Counted from the first letter of the stretch, positions 36,033-48,875 are shown. The stretch: 64,000 nucleotides of DNA from Epiperipatus broadwayi (GCA_028023455.1 JAQFVV010000278.1:592554-656553), one strand, 5' to 3'. Program-made: numbers and translations. The notes: generated by a model not told the origin, from the letters alone.

Positions 36033-37201
36033 TCATTCACCATTTTTGTATATCTTCATATTCCTTCTTTTCTTCATAAATTCTCTAGTCTCAGTAAAAA
36101 TTTTATTGATCAATTGCTGCTTTTTTCTACCAGCTATCTTTGTTGCAGTTTTTAAAAGTGTATCAGTTATTTTCCTATTAATTTCATTCAAATCTGAATC
36201 ATGTTCAAAATCTACTAATACTTGAAACCGATATGTAAGTTCTAATTTAAATTTATTAGAATGTTTCTGAAGATTAGAAATACCAACTGTAAATATTGTT
36301 TTTCTTAATAATTTTTGTCTCTCTAGTTTTGCATTAACACATATCTTACATCTTAATAATCGATGATCACTTCCTGTGTTAAATTTATTAAGAACATTAC
36401 GATCTTGAAATATGTATTTTCTGTTAGTCAAAATATAATCCAATTCTGCTGTACCTTCATTTGGATGCTTCCATGTCCATTTCCTTTTAACCTTTTTCTC
36501 AAAAAAAGAATTCATAATATAAAGTTTTTCTTTTTCTGCAAACTCCACAAGTCTATGTCCTCTCTCATTTCTATTACCATAACCAAAATTACCTACAGCA
36601 TTTTCGTCATTCATTTGTTTACCAATTCTAGCATTAAAGTCTCCCATAACAATTTTAAAATATTGGTTACTCTTATCAAATGCCTTTTGTACATCGATAT
36701 AAAAATTTTCTACTACTTCATCACTATGAGAACTTGTTGGAGCATAAACCTGAATTATTTGCATTTGGTATCTGCTATTAAGTTGTAAAACTAATCTTGC
36801 CACCCTGTCCGATACACCGTCAATCTCCACAATGTTATTCTTCCATTTTTTATTTATAATGAATCCTACTCCACTTGTTTTCCAATATTTGTGCCTTTAT
36901 AGTAAATTACATGTCCACTTTTTAAGCCAATTGTTTCTTCACCTCTTCTTCTAACTTCACAAAGTCCAATAATGTCCCATTTAATATAAGACAGTTCTTC
37001 TTATAATTCTTGCAATTTTCCTTCACTTGAAAGTGATCTGCAGTTGTAAGTACCTAAATAAAAAGTCATCATCAAATGGCAGCCTGAGTCCACAATCAGG
37101 GGATTCTTAGAACCCTCCACCTTCGGCCACCAACCGCTGCCTTGGTTGGTGACTTTACAGCCTCCTGGGAATAAGGGCCATGATTTATGTTTGTCTGGCA
37201 T
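36033..37201 (-). pseudogene. RTE endonuclease (APE-type), broken
   Basis: Two pieces. The first (37201-37001) holds the N-terminal LGTYNCRSLSSEGKLQEL, then a TAA. Coding continues in the same frame through CEVRRRGEET and then shifts frame near 36870. The second (36830-36033, 265 residues from the chosen start) has the APE-family motifs IQVYAPTS (26-33), GDFNARIG (63-70), ELDYILTNRKY (129-139) and SDHRLL (154-159). This enzyme nicks the target for target-primed reverse transcription. Proteins of this type are often annotated as craniofacial development protein 2-like. The catalytic Asp/Asn/His residues are present; damage is confined to the N-terminal third and the linker. Confidence 0.85.
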
Positions 37202-37493
37202 GATTGTATATATTGAAAAAATATTCTTAAACTTGGAGGTAAAAATCCAATAAACTCACCACACTAGCTAATGCGTGTTGGTGAGCAGCCCATCCATGTT
37301 CATATACTATATGAATAATCACATAGTAATAACAGCTACAACGACAAGAACATATGGAGTGGACATTAGGAACTTGCCCTGCTCGGTTCCTTTAAGGCCT
37401 CCAAGAGGAATGAAAGGGTCTTCTTTCAGTTAATAGCAAACTCCTTTCTGCATATATATATATTATTCGATGTCTGTATTTTTAAACCAATAT

Positions 37494-40400
37494 TGTACCG
37501 GTCAAAACATGTTTATCCATCTAACAAGAGCTGGAACTCACAAAATGTACTTCAAACCCAGTCAAGCCTGAGATTTAGGTCAGGGACCAGCCTGAAATCC
37601 AACCCACTCTTTAAGCCCCAGATCAAACACCTAATGGACAACATAACAATGATGGCACATGAGATTTAATTCTTAATCCGGCCCGCTAGCAAATCAGAGA
37701 AAACAATAAGACTCATGGACTTAAACATATATATAAACAACTTAAATACTAGAGACATTCTAAAGATAAAATCTAATATATTTAATTCATAGGGGCTTTA
37801 CTAATGAATAGTTATGGTCAATTAGTGAATTGAATTGATTCAATAATGAGACAAACTGATATATGATGAATTATAAAATATATTTATTGACAATTTCAAA
37901 TGTATTTTGATATGACATTATTTAGGATTGGCAAATGCAGGCAGGCATTTTATTTATTAGGTAATATTACTCTACGCCATTTAAACAATAATTAATACAT
38001 TGGCGAATAGGTTTATTGCTATTATTTAATGGAGCCAAATATCATGCTATATAACAAATCACTATGTTCCACTTATTAGTTATGCCCTTTTATCAGTTTG
38101 AGTGGCTATAATACATGAAATCAAACCAAGTCTGGAGTGAAACGTAATAATACATGTGATTATAATAAATTTTGGTATTAAATAAGGGCATATAAAGCAT
38201 CCCAGATAGCTTTAGATCAAATGGGTTTTCAAGAATGCTTCGGTTCAATGCCGAAGATTGCATATTATGGAGGTAGAGTTGGCTATAGCTATTTTACTAA
38301 CACGCTAGGCACAAATAAAATATAATATTAAAATTGCTCTGTGGATCGAAGAATAGTTTGTAGGGTTTTTGTGACCAACATCGGTTTACCCAATAACCAG
38401 TCGTCATGCTGCTAAAAGGGAACTTTTATTTGGTTCAGAAGAGGCAGGGGACTTACGTGCTAATCTGGCCCTTAGCTCAGTCTTAGCTACTGCACTACCC
38501 ATAAAAGTCGAAGATGTGCTGGACTTACCATGGCTCCATCTTATATATATATATTAACAGCATAATGATAAAATATTAATAAATTTCACATCCGCCAAGC
38601 CAAAGTATATTATAAATTAAATATTATACATTAAAAAAACTCTAGTTTATCAGATCAAAAGAGCCAACTCTTCTGTAGCATGAGAAATATGATATGCTAC
38701 TGACGGGAATATATATATACAAACTTTACATTATCCCATTCAATCTCTTTAGTTATCTATAACTACTAAACTTTTAAAAGGGGGGAAAGTATATTTAAGG
38801 GACTTACGAATACTTTACTAAAAAAATATACTTATGATTACACTCCAGGCTAGTTTAATCTTTAGTAACATAAATTAAAGTTTGCGAATTTGGATTTAGA
38901 AGCCACATTTTATATTCACATTAATTATTTACTAAATAACACAATAATAATGAGCCCAAAGGGTCACCATTACTTAGAAATAGGGTTTGAGACAGCGTGC
39001 AAAATCACATTATAATAACTAATAATTTGAAGATTTTAAGTTATATCTTAAAAAAGAAACATATTTTGTAACTAAATGAATGCCATTTGGAAACATAGGC
39101 TTAATTAATAATTATTAAAATAATGAAAAAAAAAAGTAAATATACTGCAGTGATCAAGTTATATAGCAAACCATTAAATCAATAAAGAAATTTAGCATAA
39201 GTAGGTCATTTATAGTATTCAAATAATAGAAAATTAAGACAGAGTTTACATTAATAGTGTTAGCTAACCTGACTTTGAAGAAATAATCATCATTTTGAAT
39301 TTTACACAAAGCTCTGAGATTTTAATAATATTAAGACAGTTCTCCTATAGTTGGACTGGAGGTAATCAAGGCATGAAGGCGAGTTCTTTGGTGGCTTATG
39401 GCATCTTCAATTTAGTTGGGAGACAATTTAAAATGGTGTTTCTGAAGCTGGACGGAAATTGGAACGAAGGCAAGTCCCTTTTAGCGGCTTACAGCATTTT
39501 TTATTTGGTATAAGCTAATTGGTTGTTGCTTCGGCATTGGATGTATTGAACTTCAGTGTTTCATCACGGGGATGGCAGCTATTCTTGCCTGACTAGCAGG
39601 CCATAGTTAAATTAACATATTTTTAGCTTTTCGTAGCAACAGCTCTTCAAAAGTAAGATGGAGTATATCTGACCGCTTAAAATATGACCTATTTTTATAT
39701 TTCCACCAAGCCCTAAGATCTTTTTGGAATTTCGTTTGTCTCAGGACCAATTGACTTTTAATTAAAACCAAATCATATAATCTAATTTCTACTACTGGTA
39801 AAGTCTCCGAGGTGTTATTTTTAATTTACTTAAAAATTAGTAAAATATATAAATCATATAATTTGATTCAGATTTCACTAATTAAATTCCTTTTTAGGTG
39901 TTATAAAATGTTAAAGCTTAGCAGAAGTAACGGTATTCTGATTTAATGATAAAGACTTTTGTTGAAACAAAATCAATCAGTAAACTAGATTTTACTTTTA
40001 CCCCAGGTGCGGTCACTAATTGATTTCTTGTTTACACAAAATTCTCATTTTTAATTATAAACTGATGATTTTTATTTTAACTTTTAACATATTTTCTTTA
40101 TATTATTTATTTAAAAAAAAAACATATTTGACAGATCTTATAAAAAATACTTTAGTTTCAGCTATATCTATAAAACATTAAATCAGAAAAACGTTAAATA
40201 TATTTTAAAGAAAACATTTTACACTATATCTTTTTATTTAAACTTAAATATATATACAAATCAATACAAGGTTTAAATTATCCATCCACATAGTGAATAT
40301 AATTAAGAATTGACTGAAAATTAATAAAACATTTTATGAATAATTATGAGGATTTCTACGCTATAATTTTATCTAACCTGTCTAATTATAGCATATTTTT

Positions 40401-40552
40401 GTATGATTCTATTCAAGCGGCCATGATAGCAAAGTTTTACCGCTTGATGTATATATAACATTTTACATTTAAGATAGGTTTGAAACTTGTTAAGATGAGT
40501 AGGTCATTATGTTGATGGTGAAATGGATAGAGATTGGAAGGTTTCCATTTCA
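37494..40552 (-). repeat. LTR, 3' copy
   Basis: Begins TGTACCGGTC and ends TTCCATTTCA on the plus strand, giving TG...CA termini. It matches the other copy along its whole length with scattered substitutions and small indels. If the LTR starts further out, at the TGT near 37475, the end has diverged. Confidence 0.8.
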
Positions 40553-40997
40553 TATCAGTAAACTTGGTAAAAAAAAACAAATAAAAAAAATGACTTTACT
40601 TATGCAAACATGGAGTTAAATTATGGCTTATTTCAAAGTATAAACTCATGGCCCAATTCTATGCTAAACTCATACTATATCATACTATATTACCCTATAT
40701 AATACATTTAGTGCTTCTAACAATTATCAACACATACAATGAAATTATTGGTTATTAGTCAATATTTTAAAACTTAAACAGATATATACCCAAACGAGTA
40801 ATCATCTTTGTCAAAGTAATGGATATGTTTATATATATATATTTATATATAATGTGTGTAATATATAAAGGGTGTATAGATAAAAGATATGGATAAAATA
40901 TAAAGTGTATAATATATAAAGTGTATATAGAGTGTATAATATAAATATAAAGGGTATATAAAAAGGTCAGATCACTCACAAAAAGAAAACTAACAAT

Positions 40998-42252
40998 TTA
41001 AATAGGATCTGGGTGTTGCTTAAGAAGTAACTCCATGCCGGGGTTGAAACAACATCCCAATAGATCATCATCATCAGTTGTCCAACCATCTTCATATTCT
41101 TCTTTCAACCTCACATGAGATCGCTTAGGGTGCACTGCCAAACTTTGCATGAATTTGCTGCCTTCATACAGTATCTCATTATGCAGCTCGAGATCATTTT
41201 CTTCAAATTTGGGTTCCTGTTCTGCTACAGATAATTTACTAGTATTTTCTATTGGAGTTTCTTGGTATGGGGTGTCTAGATGCTTTATATTATTAATATT
41301 ACTCATGTTTACCATTGCTTGCATACATTTTACATTCCTTTCATTTTCAATGGTCTTTTCTTCAGTAAGTGCTTTTCCCCATTCCTTGCTTTTACTTTGT
41401 GTCACTTGGAATTTGTTCTTTTCCAACCCAATTTGTTCTTCATACAGACAAACCATGTCATTTTTATAATCGATCTGGCATTTATGTTCACTCAAAAAGT
41501 CACTTCCGTTGATTATGGTATTTTCCTGATCGACTTTGGCTTCCCCCTCTCTAAAATTATTTTCAGTATCATCTTCAGTCTGGCCAATAACTTGCACTAC
41601 CTTCTGTCTATTAAGTTTGTTAGCTTGGTAATCACTAGCAAAGTTGCTTTCCTTACTTTCTTTTTCTCTCTCTTCTTTCATTTCTGCTACATCTCTCATT
41701 TCTGGAATATATGCTGTGATAATGTTTTCTTCTTTGTCAGCTATTTGACTTCTTTGTAGCAAGTTTTCTTTTATTTCATATATTTTCTCTCTGATCTCCC
41801 TTTGGGCTTCTTCACACTCCTGGAATTTGCTGCCTAATTCTACACTAACTTATAAACCTTATCTATCAAATTCTTTTCTTGACATTCTACCTTCTCTACT
41901 AAGGCCTTAACTTCTTCTTTAATCACAACAAATTCCTTGCTATTTTTCTCCTGGTTTTTATGTAACATTTCTTTAAATTCTCCCCTAATTTCTTCAGATT
42001 TCTGCTGGCAGCTGGTTGACAATTCCTGTAGACCTTTGCACAACATTTCTTCCAACCTTTTATCTCTGTCTGCCATCTCTTATCTAATCTCTCTGCCAAG
42101 GGTTTCAAATCTTTGTGACATTTTCTGATACTTTCCTCTGCATCCTCTCTATATCTTTCATCCTTTTTTTCTGCATCCTGTCTAAGCTGTCTCAGCAACC
42201 AAGTCAAATCATGGCCTTCCTGCTTAACCTCCTCTATCAGTATCTGTTCCAA
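40998..42252 (-). pseudogene. Coiled-coil gag-like ORF of the LTR element, broken
   Basis: Three overlapping pieces form one continuous coiled-coil reading. 42252-41923 starts MEQILIEEVKQEGHDLTW. Near 42060-42076 the heptad pattern moves to the frame of 42076-41840 (CQQKSEEIRGEFKEML and onward). After a stop near 41840 it moves to the frame leading into 41762-40998 (254 residues), whose upstream codons read EEAQREIREKIYEIKENL. The C-terminal part is acidic and ends DDDDLLGCCFNPGMELLL. There is no zinc knuckle or protease. The sense strand and position after the primer site support a gag-equivalent role; homology to a named gag family is not established. Plus-strand frames here are shadows. 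Confidence 0.55.
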
Positions 42253-43094
42253 TATTTCCGTAATTAAATTCTCTGGCAGAACTACAGTTTTCTGTTATCC
42301 TGTATAATCCTTTCAAAATTATTATTATTGTTCCTAATAAATATTTGATTTTTTTTAATTTGACTTTTATACTTTTAATATGGCTGTTTGCTCCTCTCCC
42401 CCTTCAAGAATGACTCATCCCCTTCCATCCCAACTCTATGCCTATCTCACTAATATATCTATAAGCTTACACCTTCATCTGGATGCCTGTCCAACATATA
42501 ATAACTGACAAAAAAAAAACTTTTCATCTCCCTCTTTTTCTTTTTTTTTTTTTTTTTATAAAATATACGAAAAATCCCCCTTTTTTATCCCTTTTCTTTT
42601 TTTCTTGCTTTAATAAAGTATACAAAAAATTTTAAAAAATCTTTTTTTATATACCTAAAGTATAACACATATTTTAATATTAAAGTAAATTAATAATAAC
42701 TTAACTCACCCCAGTCTCTTCTTCCAGCTGTTTTTGTTTTTTGATATACTTAAATAGCTCATGCTTATGACCTAATTCCATTTACCCATCTGCACCAATT
42801 TTAAACCTTTTAACTTTTGGTTAATTTGACCTTATATATATATTTCCTACTCATTCTAAACCACTCCAATTCATAAATTACTTTGATAAAACAACAAGAC
42901 CTCATTTTCTTTTAATCTAAATTTCTTTTCTCTGCTCCCTAATGAAAATTAGAGGATGACTTTTAACTTGATCAACCATCCTTGGGCACCAGTCACTAGT
43001 GAGCAGGAAAGATACAAAATAAATTTAATAATTTTTTTTTTGCTATATACACACAAAATTCCATAAGTCAGGTTATGTAGGTGTTTCTATCGAA

Positions 43095-43112
43095 GCCCCA
43101 TGTTGGGTGCCA
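43095..43112 (-). promoter_or_regulatory. Primer-binding site, tRNA-Lys type
   Basis: On the minus strand the sequence is TGGCACCCAACATGGGGC. The family consensus complementary to the 3' end of tRNA-Lys(1,2) is TGGCGCCCAACGTGGGGC. The two differences are both CG to CA, the expected signature of cytosine methylation decay. It sits just inside the 5' LTR. Confidence 0.8.
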
Positions 43113-43114
43113 AA

Positions 43115-44181
43115 TGTGGAAAAAAAACATGTACCAGTCAAAACATGTTTATCCATCTAACATGATCTAGAACTCACAAAATGTACTTCAAACCCAGTCA
43201 AGCCCAAGATTTAGGTCAGGGACCAGCCTGAATATGAGCCCACTCTCTAAGCTCCAGATCAAACACCTAACTGACAACATAACAATGATTGCACACGAGA
43301 TTTAATTCTTAATCTGGCCCGCTAGCAAATTGGAGAAAACAATAAGACTCATGGACTTAAACATATATATAAACAACTTAAATACTAGAGACATTCCAAA
43401 GATAAAATCTAATATATTTAATTCATAGTGGCTTTACTAATGAATAGTTATGGTCAATTAGTGAATTGGATTGATTCAATAATGAGACAGAAACTGATAT
43501 ATGATGAATTAAAAAATATATTTATTGACAATTTCAGATGTATTTTGATATGACATTATTTAGTATTGGCAAATGCACGCAGGCATTTTATTTATTAAGT
43601 AATATTACTCTACGCCATTTAAACAATAATTGATATGTTGGCAAATAGGTTTGTTGTTATTATTTAATGGAGCCAAATATCATGCTATATAACAAATCAC
43701 TACATTCCACTTGTTAGTTATGCCCTTTTATAATCAGTTTGAGTGGCTATAATACATGAAATCAAACCAAGTCTGGAGTGAAATGTAATAATACATGTGA
43801 TTATAATAAATTTTTGTATTAAATAAGGGCATATAAAGCATCCCAGATAGCTTTAGATCGAATGGGTTTTCAAGAATGCTTCGGTTCAATGCCGAATATT
43901 GCATATTATGGAAGTAGAGTTGGCTATAGTGATTTTACTAACATGCTAGGCACAAGTAAAATATAATATTAAAATTGCTTTGCGGATGGAAAAATAGTTT
44001 TTAGGGTTTTTGTCACCAACACTGGTTTACCCAATAACCAGTCATCATGCTGCTAAAAGGGAACCTTTATTTGGTTCATAAGAGGCGGGGACTTACATGC
44101 TAATCTGGCCCTTAGCTCAGTCTTAGCTACTGCATTACCCATAAAAGAGAAAGATTGGCTGAACTTATTGTGGCTCCATCT

Positions 44182-44212
<31 letters not shown>

Positions 44213-46249
44213 GCATAACGATAAAATATTAATAAATTTCACATCCACCAAGCCGAAGTATATTATAAATTAAATAAATATTAAAGAAACACTAGTTTAT
44301 CAGATCAAAAGAGCCAACTCTTCTGTAGCATGAGAAATACGATATGCTCCTGATGGGAATATATATATATATATACAAGCTTAACGATTGCTCCTGATGG
44401 GAATATATATATATATATACAAGCTTTACTTTATCCCATTCAATCTCTTTAGTTATCTATAACTACTAAACTTTTAAAAGGGGAAAAGTATATTTAAAGG
44501 ACTTATGAATACTTTACTAAAAAAATATACTTATGATTACACTCCAGGCTAGTTTAATCTTTAGTAACATAAATTAAAGTTTGCAAATTTGGATTTACAA
44601 GCCACATTTTATATTCACATTAATTATTTACTAAATGACACAATAATAACGAGCACAAAGGGTCGCCATTATTTAGAAATAGGGTTCAAGACAGCATGCA
44701 AAATGACATTATAATAACTAATAATTTGAATATTTTAAATTATATCTTAAAAAAGAAACATATTTTGTAATTAAATGCACACCGTTTGAAACATAGGCAT
44801 AATTAATAATTATTAAAATAATCAAAAGAAAAGTAAATATACTGCAGTGATCATGTTAGATAGAAAAACATTAAATCAATAAAGAAATTTAGCATAAGTA
44901 GGTCATTTATAGTATTCAAATATTAGAAAATTAAGACAGAGTTTACATTAAAGACAGTGTTTACATTAATAGGGTTAGCTAACGTAATTTTGAAGAAATC
45001 ATCATTTTGAATTTTACATAGAGCTCTGCGATTTTAATAATATTAAGACAGTTCTCCTATAGTTGGATTGGAGATACTCAAGCTGGCATGAAGGTGAGTT
45101 CTTTGGCAGCTTGTGGCATCTTCAATTTAGTTGGGAGACAATTTAAATGGTGTTTCTGAAGCTAGATAAAAATTGGAACGAAGGCAAGTCCCTTTTAGCA
45201 GCTTACGGCATCTTTTATTTGATATAAGCTTGTTGGTTGTTGCTTCGGCATTCCATCACGGGGATGGCAGCAATTCTTGCCTGACTAGAAGGCCATAGTT
45301 AAATTAACAAATTTTTAGCTTTTCATAGCAACAGCTCTTCAAAAGCAAGATGGAGTATATCTTCTCACTTAAAATATGGCCTATTTCTATATTTCCACCA
45401 AGCCCTAACACCTTTTTGGAATTTTGTTTGCCTCAAGACCAATTGACTTTTAATTAAAACAAAATCATATAATTTCTACTACTGATAAAGTCTCTGAGGG
45501 GTTATTTTTAATTTACTTAAAAATTAGTAAAATATATAAATCATATAATTTGATTCAGATTTCACTAATTAAATTCATTTTTAGGTGTTATAAAATGCTA
45601 AAGCTTAGCAGAAGTAAGGGTATTCTGATTTAATGATAAAGTCTTTTTCTGAAACAAAATCAATCAGTAAACTAGATTTTACTTTTACCCCGAGTGCGGT
45701 CACTAATTGATTTCTTGTTTACACAAAATTCTCATTTTTAATTATAAACAGATGATTTTCATTTTAACTTTTAACATATTTTCTTTATATTGTTTATTTA
45801 AAAAAAAAACATATTTGACAGATCTTATAAAAAATACTTTAGTTTCAGCTTTATCTATAAAACATCAAATCAGAAAACCGTTAAATATATTTTAAAGAAA
45901 ACATTTTACACTATATCTTTTTATTTAAACTTAAATATATATACGAATCATTCCAAGGGTTAAATTATCCATCCACATAGCGAATATAATTAAGAATAGA
46001 CTGAAAATTAATAAAACATTTTATGAATAATTATGAGGATTTCTATGCTATAATTTTATCTAACCTGTCTAATTATAGTGTATTTTTGTATGTAAATGGA
46101 TGATGCCATTCAAGCGGCCATGATAGCAAAGTTTTACTGCTCAACTTATATATAACATTTTATATTTAAGATAGGTTCGAAACTAGTTCAGACGAGTAGG
46201 TCATTAGGTTGTTGGTGAAACAGAAAGAGATTGGAAGGTTTCCATTTCA
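43115..46249 (-). repeat. LTR, 5' copy
   Basis: Direct repeat of 37494-40552, with extra short duplications: GCTCCTGATGGGAATATAT repeated at 44348 and 44391, and an ACAGTGTTTACATTA repeat near 44957. The clear match begins at 43130. Starting at TGTGG (43115) instead would place the LTR end two bases from the primer site, the usual spacing. Confidence 0.75.
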
Positions 46250-46295
46250 ATATACGTAATTATATAACTGAATATATGACTTCAATTTTAACAAT

Positions 46296-46500
46296 GTAAA
46301 AATACTGCAAATTGAAAAAAATAACAATAAAAGAATTTTTAAAGGAAGCTATGCTAATATACAAATATAAACATGACTTAATTAACAGGCAAGCAGCAGA
46401 CATTAAGATCACAGAATAGTTAGAAAGTTAGCATTTCAAAGCTGTAGTTGAGAAAGATTACTGGGGCAATCGAAAGTGCTCGTAAGTGGATAAAATTTTT
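46296..46500 (+). repeat. Third copy of the 2.7/3.4 kb repeat
   Basis: Parallels 3363-3555: ACTGCAAATTGAAAAAAATA, GGAAGCTATG, CAGGCAAGCAGCAGACATTA, GAAAGTGCTCGTAAGTG. It is followed directly by a microsatellite. Confidence 0.65.
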
Positions 46501-46543
46501 AATTATTTAGTTACTGTATTTACAAATATTCAGTTATATAATT

Positions 46544-46555
46544 ACACACACACAC

Positions 46556-46598
<43 letters not shown>
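46544..46598. repeat. (AC)n(TA)n(TG)n palindromic microsatellite
   Basis: ACACAC passes into TATATA and then TGTGTG, so the whole tract is its own reverse complement and can form a hairpin. Confidence 0.9.
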
Positions 46599-46599
46599 A

Positions 46600-47830
46600 A
46601 TGTGCTTATATATGAGTGTACATATGGATTCTTATGATTTGAAATTATAAAATTTGTGTATCATTATTACACATTGATTTATAAGGGTCAACTTTTTGGC
46701 TCTCATGACTGATTTTCTTAACTTCAGCTAAAGATATGGAATAATGAATAAGTGCCAAAATTCATATGGAAGAGATTGTAATTGGGACTAGGTAAAGAGT
46801 GCTCATTTAGTATGAAATTTATGTTATGGGTAATTTATCTTTTTCAATTGTCTTTTTTTAATGTTATCTGAAATGTTTGATGGAATGGAAATTTTAAAAA
46901 TATTATACATGAAAACATACTTATGAAGTTTGTTTTATTTCACATGTTTATGTGTAACTAAAAGTCAAATACATTAATATTAAACAGATTTAAATTTTAT
47001 ATTTGATCTAGGGATAGAGGGGGATAATGTATATTATAAGAAATGATTATTAAATCATTTAATCAAAGGGTAATAATTTGTCACTGATAAAATACTGGAA
47101 AAATGATGAAAATATCTCTAGTAATTGCGATCCGAATCAACTGAATAATGTTAGTTAGCATAAAATCCTTTTTGGGATTTTTTTTTTCAGATGTCTTTAT
47201 TCACATATTTCAAGAATGTGTTGTGAAGACGAAGCTGTAAGCATATCTAAAAAACATCATTGATTGCTTCGAACATTTTCTTTTCTCTTCAGAGCAAGAT
47301 ATTTTGAATTAACGTAAGATAAATATAAGTAATTTGAAATTTATATTACAATTAAAAATAAGGTGAATTGCAATATTTTTAATCTAATGTAAATCTCTGA
47401 AATAAAATAATGTAAAATATGTTTGTATAAACGTGTGTAGGTATTTTGAGAGAGATTCTATTAATTAATTTTATTTTATTGTTACTGCCATAAAGTTCAT
47501 CCATTATTTTCTAATAACGATCTTATTTTAAAATGATGGATTTGAAGATATAGCAAAATACATTAATGGCTTTTCACAGTTCTACAAATTTTAATGCCAG
47601 AAATTTATAAACGTTAATCCACCACAATCTGTAAAACTTTTCAGCAAATGGAATTAAATTAATGAAAACTTGAGCAAGAAAATTTGCATTCATGTCAAGT
47701 TTGAATAAAAGTGTTGGTGAGCTAAAAAAAGATAACAGTATGAAAGTATTGAAGTCGAATCGAAATAAAGTTATACACATCCACACACACATATATATAT
47801 AACCTTATAATTCTATATTTATAAATGCAG
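46600..47830. other. AT-rich spacer
   Basis: No recognised feature. The open frame 47574-47792 (minus) has no recognisable domain. Confidence 0.55.
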
Positions 47831-47979
47831 TAATTAGACATATGTAAAAGTATAACTTTAAAAATTTTATCCACTTAAGAGCCGTTTCTAAAGCGCTCCT
47901 AAGTGGATAAAAATTTTAAAGTTATACCCCTAAGTGTATATTATTTTTAAAGTTATACTTTACATATGTCTAATTATTA
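47831..47979. repeat. Palindrome beside the family A array
   Basis: TAATTAGACATATGTAAAAG...TTATCCACTTA (47831-47877) is inverted in 47898-47979, with a small extra block in the right arm. The end CTCCTAAGTG is shared with the 2.7/3.4 kb family. Confidence 0.7.
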
Positions 47980-48156
47980 TATTTATAATATATATATATA
48001 TATATGAAAAAGAAAAACAAGTTTTATATACGTAAAAACCTGCAATCGCTTGTATTAATGATCAATAGATGGAGCTTTACCAAGAGCTCAAAACAAGCGT
48101 ATTCTGTTTACATAAACGTCAGAGTCAATATTCACTGTCTCTTTCATTTTGCTCCA

Positions 48157-48203
48157 CCCTCAGATCAGCTGATTTCAAGCTGATTTGCTCTCATCAGTGA
48201 AGG
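48157..48203 (-). ncRNA. Hammerhead ribozyme, family A, unit 1
   Basis: Minus strand: CCTTCA (48203-48198) pairs with TGAGGG (48162-48157). Core CTGATGA is at 48197-48191. Stem II is GAGC/GCTT, so the first pair is G-U, closer to the G-C consensus than the U-U at 8.7 kb. GAAA is at 48176-48173, the stem III palindrome ATCAGCTGAT at 48173-48164, and C at 48163. All core residues are intact. Confidence 0.75.
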
Positions 48204-48427
48204 GATAGGAGTTATAAAACTAGACCTAAAAACTGACTCCAAGCGTTTATGTAAAACGTTTCTATCAGTTTGCAAGCATGAATTTTTTAGACACGTTAAA
48301 GTCTTCAAACTCAGCCTATCAAACAAGATAGCTATATGGGTCTTATTTTAGTTCAGTTTCTCCACATAGTAAAAGTTTCTGCAATCTATATCATTGCAAT
48401 ATTCACTGTCTCTTTCATTTTGCTCCA

Positions 48428-48463
48428 CCCTCAGATCAGCTGGTTTGCTCTCATCAGTGAAGG
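48428..48463 (-). ncRNA. Hammerhead with deleted core, family A, unit 2
   Basis: The same motif with an 11-base deletion between two AGCT(G) repeats. This removes GAAA and half of stem III. Stem I and CTGATGA remain. It must be inactive. Confidence 0.7.
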
Positions 48464-48828
48464 GATAGGAGTTATAAAACTAGACCTAAACACTAACACA
48501 TTTATGCAGAACGTTTCTATCAGTTTGCAAGCATGAATCTTTTAGACATGTTAATGTCTTCAAACTCAGCCTATCAAACAAGATAGCTATATGGGTCTGA
48601 TTTCAGTTCAGTTTCTCCACATAGTAAAAGTTTCTGCAATCTATATCATTGCAAGAAAACTTTAAAGGTACATTTATGAAAAAGAAAAACAAGTTTTATA
48701 TACGTAAAAACCTGCAATCGCTTGTATTAATGATCAATAGATGGAGCTTTACCAAGACCTCCAAACAAGCGTATTCTGTTTACATAAACGTCAGAGTCAA
48801 TATTCACTGTCTCTTTCATTTTGCTCCA

Positions 48829-48875
48829 CCCTCAGATCAGCTGATTTCAAGCTGATTTGCTCTCATCAGTGAAGG
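48829..48875 (-). ncRNA. Hammerhead ribozyme, family A, unit 3
   Basis: Same sequence as unit 1 in the core and all three stems: CTGATGA at 48869-48863, C at 48835, stem I 48875-48870 with 48834-48829. Confidence 0.75.

Larger units (their letters stand above)
34273..37450 (-). mobile_element. RTE-clade LINE, nearly full length, inactive
   Basis: On the minus strand it runs 5' region, AP-like endonuclease, reverse transcriptase, C-terminal domain, then a short (TGA/ATG)n tail ending at 34273. CATATATATAT occurs immediately outside both ends (34262-34272 and 37451-37461), which may be an 11 bp target-site duplication, though the sequence is low-complexity. The length of ~3.2 kb is typical for an RTE. 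Several stops and frameshifts split the ORF into at least four pieces, so the copy cannot be active. Confidence 0.85.
37494..46249 (-). mobile_element. Non-autonomous LTR retrotransposon with ~3.1 kb LTRs
   Basis: Two long direct repeats (37494-40552 and 43130-46249) flank 2.6 kb of internal DNA. A tRNA-Lys-type primer site just inside the right repeat and the sense of the coding remnants both place transcription on the minus strand. ATAT lies outside each end (37490-37493 and 46250-46253), a possible 4 bp duplication that is weak in AT-rich DNA. No protease, RT, RNase H or integrase is present. A large-LTR, pol-less layout fits a LARD-like non-autonomous element. No clear polypurine tract is seen before the 3' LTR. 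Confidence 0.75.

Noticed and set aside
35824-36788. Plus-strand open frames of 133 and 141 codons
   Set aside because: They are antisense to the RTE endonuclease and linker on the minus strand; their Phe/Leu/Ile-rich content is expected from the complement of Lys/Glu-rich coding.
41149-42128. Plus-strand open frames of 63-159 codons
   Set aside because: Antisense shadows of the coiled-coil ORF in the LTR element.
46380-46500. Ribozyme in the 2.7/3.4/46.4 kb repeat
   Set aside because: A GAAATGC occurs on the minus strand, but no CTGANGA core at the right distance and no palindromic stem III.
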